This document shows positions 11,740 to 12,787 of a DNA stretch of 12,787 nucleotides, one piece after another. Each line of letters begins with the position of its first letter. The first letter of the stretch is position 1. Below the pieces are notes generated by a model. That model did not search any database and had not been told where the DNA came from. It saw only the letters and a list, made by a program, of their open reading frames with translations. Source of the DNA: JBKQHQ01 sp052148715 (GTDB lineage: Bacteria; Pseudomonadota; Alphaproteobacteria; Rhizobiales; Xanthobacteraceae); contig JBKQHQ010000163.1 of the NCBI GenBank assembly GCA_052148715.1, forward strand, positions 1-12,787, read 5' to 3'. Position numbers and translations under genes: made by a program.

Positions 11740-12787
11740 TCACGGCGTCGCGAGGAGGCCGGGCGCCTCCTTGAGCATCCTTTCGAGCGTCTCCAAGCGG
11801 TCGGCCTCGCCCGGCGGCTTGTCCCAGCGCAGCCGGCTGATGCGCGGGAAGCGCATGGCGATCCCGGAGCGGTGGCGGCTGGAGCGCTGCAGTCCTTCGA
11901 AGGCGACCTCGAGCACGAGGCCCTGATCGGGCGCGTGCACCACCTCGCGCACCGGGCCGAAGCGGTTGACGGTGTTGCGGCGCACGTAGCGGTCGATCTG
12001 CAGCAGCTCCTCGTCGGTGAAGCCGAAATAGGCCTTGCCGACAGGAACCAGCTCGTCGCCCTCGTCGCCGCGCGTCCAGACGCCGAACGTGTAATCGGAA
12101 TAATAGGAGGACCGCTTGCCGTGGCCGCGTTGCGCATACATCAGCACCGCGTCGATGATGTAAGGGTCGCGCTTCCACTTCCACCACGGCCCCTTTGGCC
12201 GGCCGGGAAGATAGAGCGCGTCTCGCCGCTTGAGCATGATGCCTTCGACCGCGTCGGCATCCGCTCCGGCCCCGGCTATCGCCGGATTTTTCCGCGCGGC
12301 CGCGAGGTCCTCCCAGGTCGCAAACGGGACAAGGGGTGAAAGATCGACGCGGGGCTCGTTGAGCCGCCCAACAACCTGTTCGAGCCGCGCGCGGCGCGCG
12401 GCGAACGGAAGCTCGCGAAGGTCTTCCGCCCCGTCCGCGAGCAGATCGTAGGCGCGCAGATGCGCGGGAAAGTCGGCCATGAGCTTGGTTGTGACAGTTT
12501 TGCGATGGAGCCGCTGCTGCAGCACGTTGAACGATTGCACGCGGTGCTCGCGCATGATCAGCAGCTCGCCGTCGATCGCGCCCGGCAGCCGCAGCGCCTC
12601 GAGAAGATCGGGGAAGCTCCTGGAAATGTCCTCACCGGTGCGAGAATAGAGCCGCGCGACCGTCCGGCCGTCATGCCGCGCGGCGACCGCCTGCACGCGG
12701 ATGCCGTCCCATTTCCATTCGGCCATGAATTCGGCGGCGTCGAGCCCGGCGAGGTCCGGCTCGTCGAGCGCATGAGCCAGCATTGCC
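11740..12787 (-). CDS. ATP-dependent DNA ligase, partial at the window edge
   Basis: This is the C-terminal part (348 codons plus stop) of an ATP-dependent DNA ligase; the N-terminus lies beyond 12787. The adenylation domain holds the nucleotidyl-lysine in AEWKWDGIRVQA (K24 counting from the Met at 12783). Next come YSRTGEDIS, DGELLI (71-76), EGIMLKRRD and WWKWKRDP. The OB-fold starts at about MYAQRGHGKRSSYYSDYTFG. The sequence best fits the bacterial 'cisplatin damage response' ligase family of about 530 residues, usually grouped with a ligase-associated exonuclease and DEXH helicase. Those partners, if present, would lie to the right. The Met at 12783 is internal: the preceding codon is open and family members need an N-terminal DNA-binding domain. 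This is not LigA, which uses NAD. Confidence 0.9.
   Translation of the reverse strand, partial: AMLAHALDEPDLAGLDAAEFMAEWKWDGIRVQAVAARHDGRTVARLYSRTGEDISRSFPDLLEALRLPGAIDGELLIMREHRVQSFNVLQQRLHRKTVTTKLMADFPAHLRAYDLLADGAEDLRELPFAARRARLEQVVGRLNEPRVDLSPLVPFATWEDLAAARKNPAIAGAGADADAVEGIMLKRRDALYLPGRPKGPWWKWKRDPYIIDAVLMYAQRGHGKRSSYYSDYTFGVWTRGDEGDELVPVGKAYFGFTDEELLQIDRYVRRNTVNRFGPVREVVHAPDQGLVLEVAFEGLQRSSRHRSGIAMRFPRISRLRWDKPPGEADRLETLERMLKEAPGLLATP

Noticed and set aside
11388..12137. 249-codon minus ORF reading through the DUF6460 gene
   Set aside because: Its first 158 codons are an out-of-frame shadow of the ligase; only the part from 11663 has a family match and a ribosome site.

Overview
The window is GC-rich, with codon use strongly biased to G/C at third positions. 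It looks like chromosomal DNA of an alphaproteobacterium, most likely of the Hyphomicrobiales (Bradyrhizobium/Rhodopseudomonas/Xanthobacteraceae-like). The clues are the gene families: a COG2932-type HTH/S24 regulator beginning MLTHAQ, a DUF952 gene overlapping pyrD, DUF6460, a ligase of the 'cisplatin damage response' type, and two NIT/helical-bundle chemoreceptors without a C-terminal pentapeptide. Intergenic palindromes of the mosaic kind common in that order also fit. The taxonomic call is inference from family resemblance, with no database search.

Layout. (1) 1-215: a composite palindromic intergenic repeat. (2) 292-2024, minus strand: a Tat-exported metallo-beta-lactamase-fold hydrolase followed by a SCO1/SenC-type copper/thiol protein, with stop and start overlapping by one base. 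(3) 2120-2530, minus strand: a MmcQ/YjbR-family protein. (4) 2531-3141: about 600 bp without a convincing gene, part of it AT-rich, holding an FNR/FixK-like palindrome. (5) 3142-7452, plus strand: chemoreceptor 1, an unrecognised 116-residue protein, then chemoreceptor 2 with a nitrate/nitrite-sensing (NIT) domain. The two receptors share a C-terminal signalling module about 92% identical in DNA (hand count), while their sensor halves are unrelated. (6) 7604-7915, plus: a second YjbR-family protein. (7) 8046-8480, plus: a secreted DUF2147 protein. (8) 8581-9676, minus: a LexA-like HTH/S24 regulator followed by an ICMT-like membrane methyltransferase. (9) 9876-11314, plus: a DUF952 protein and class 2 dihydroorotate dehydrogenase (pyrD) with a 4-base GTGA overlap. 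(10) 11388-12787, minus: the C-terminal two thirds of an ATP-dependent DNA ligase that runs off the right edge, followed by a small DUF6460 membrane protein.

How the genes fit together. Most of the window is ordinary housekeeping and accessory chromosome: pyrimidine synthesis, DNA repair, envelope and respiratory maturation. The most distinctive part is the chemoreceptor pair. Two different periplasmic sensors feed what is almost the same cytoplasmic signalling rod, so both probably join the same receptor arrays and act on the same CheA/CheW. No CRISPR array, rRNA or tRNA gene, transposase, phage gene or recognisable defence system was seen. I did not find a clear undescribed system. The best leads are the small protein between the receptors, the shared receptor module, the coupled MBL-SCO pair and the cloverleaf-like repeat at the left edge.
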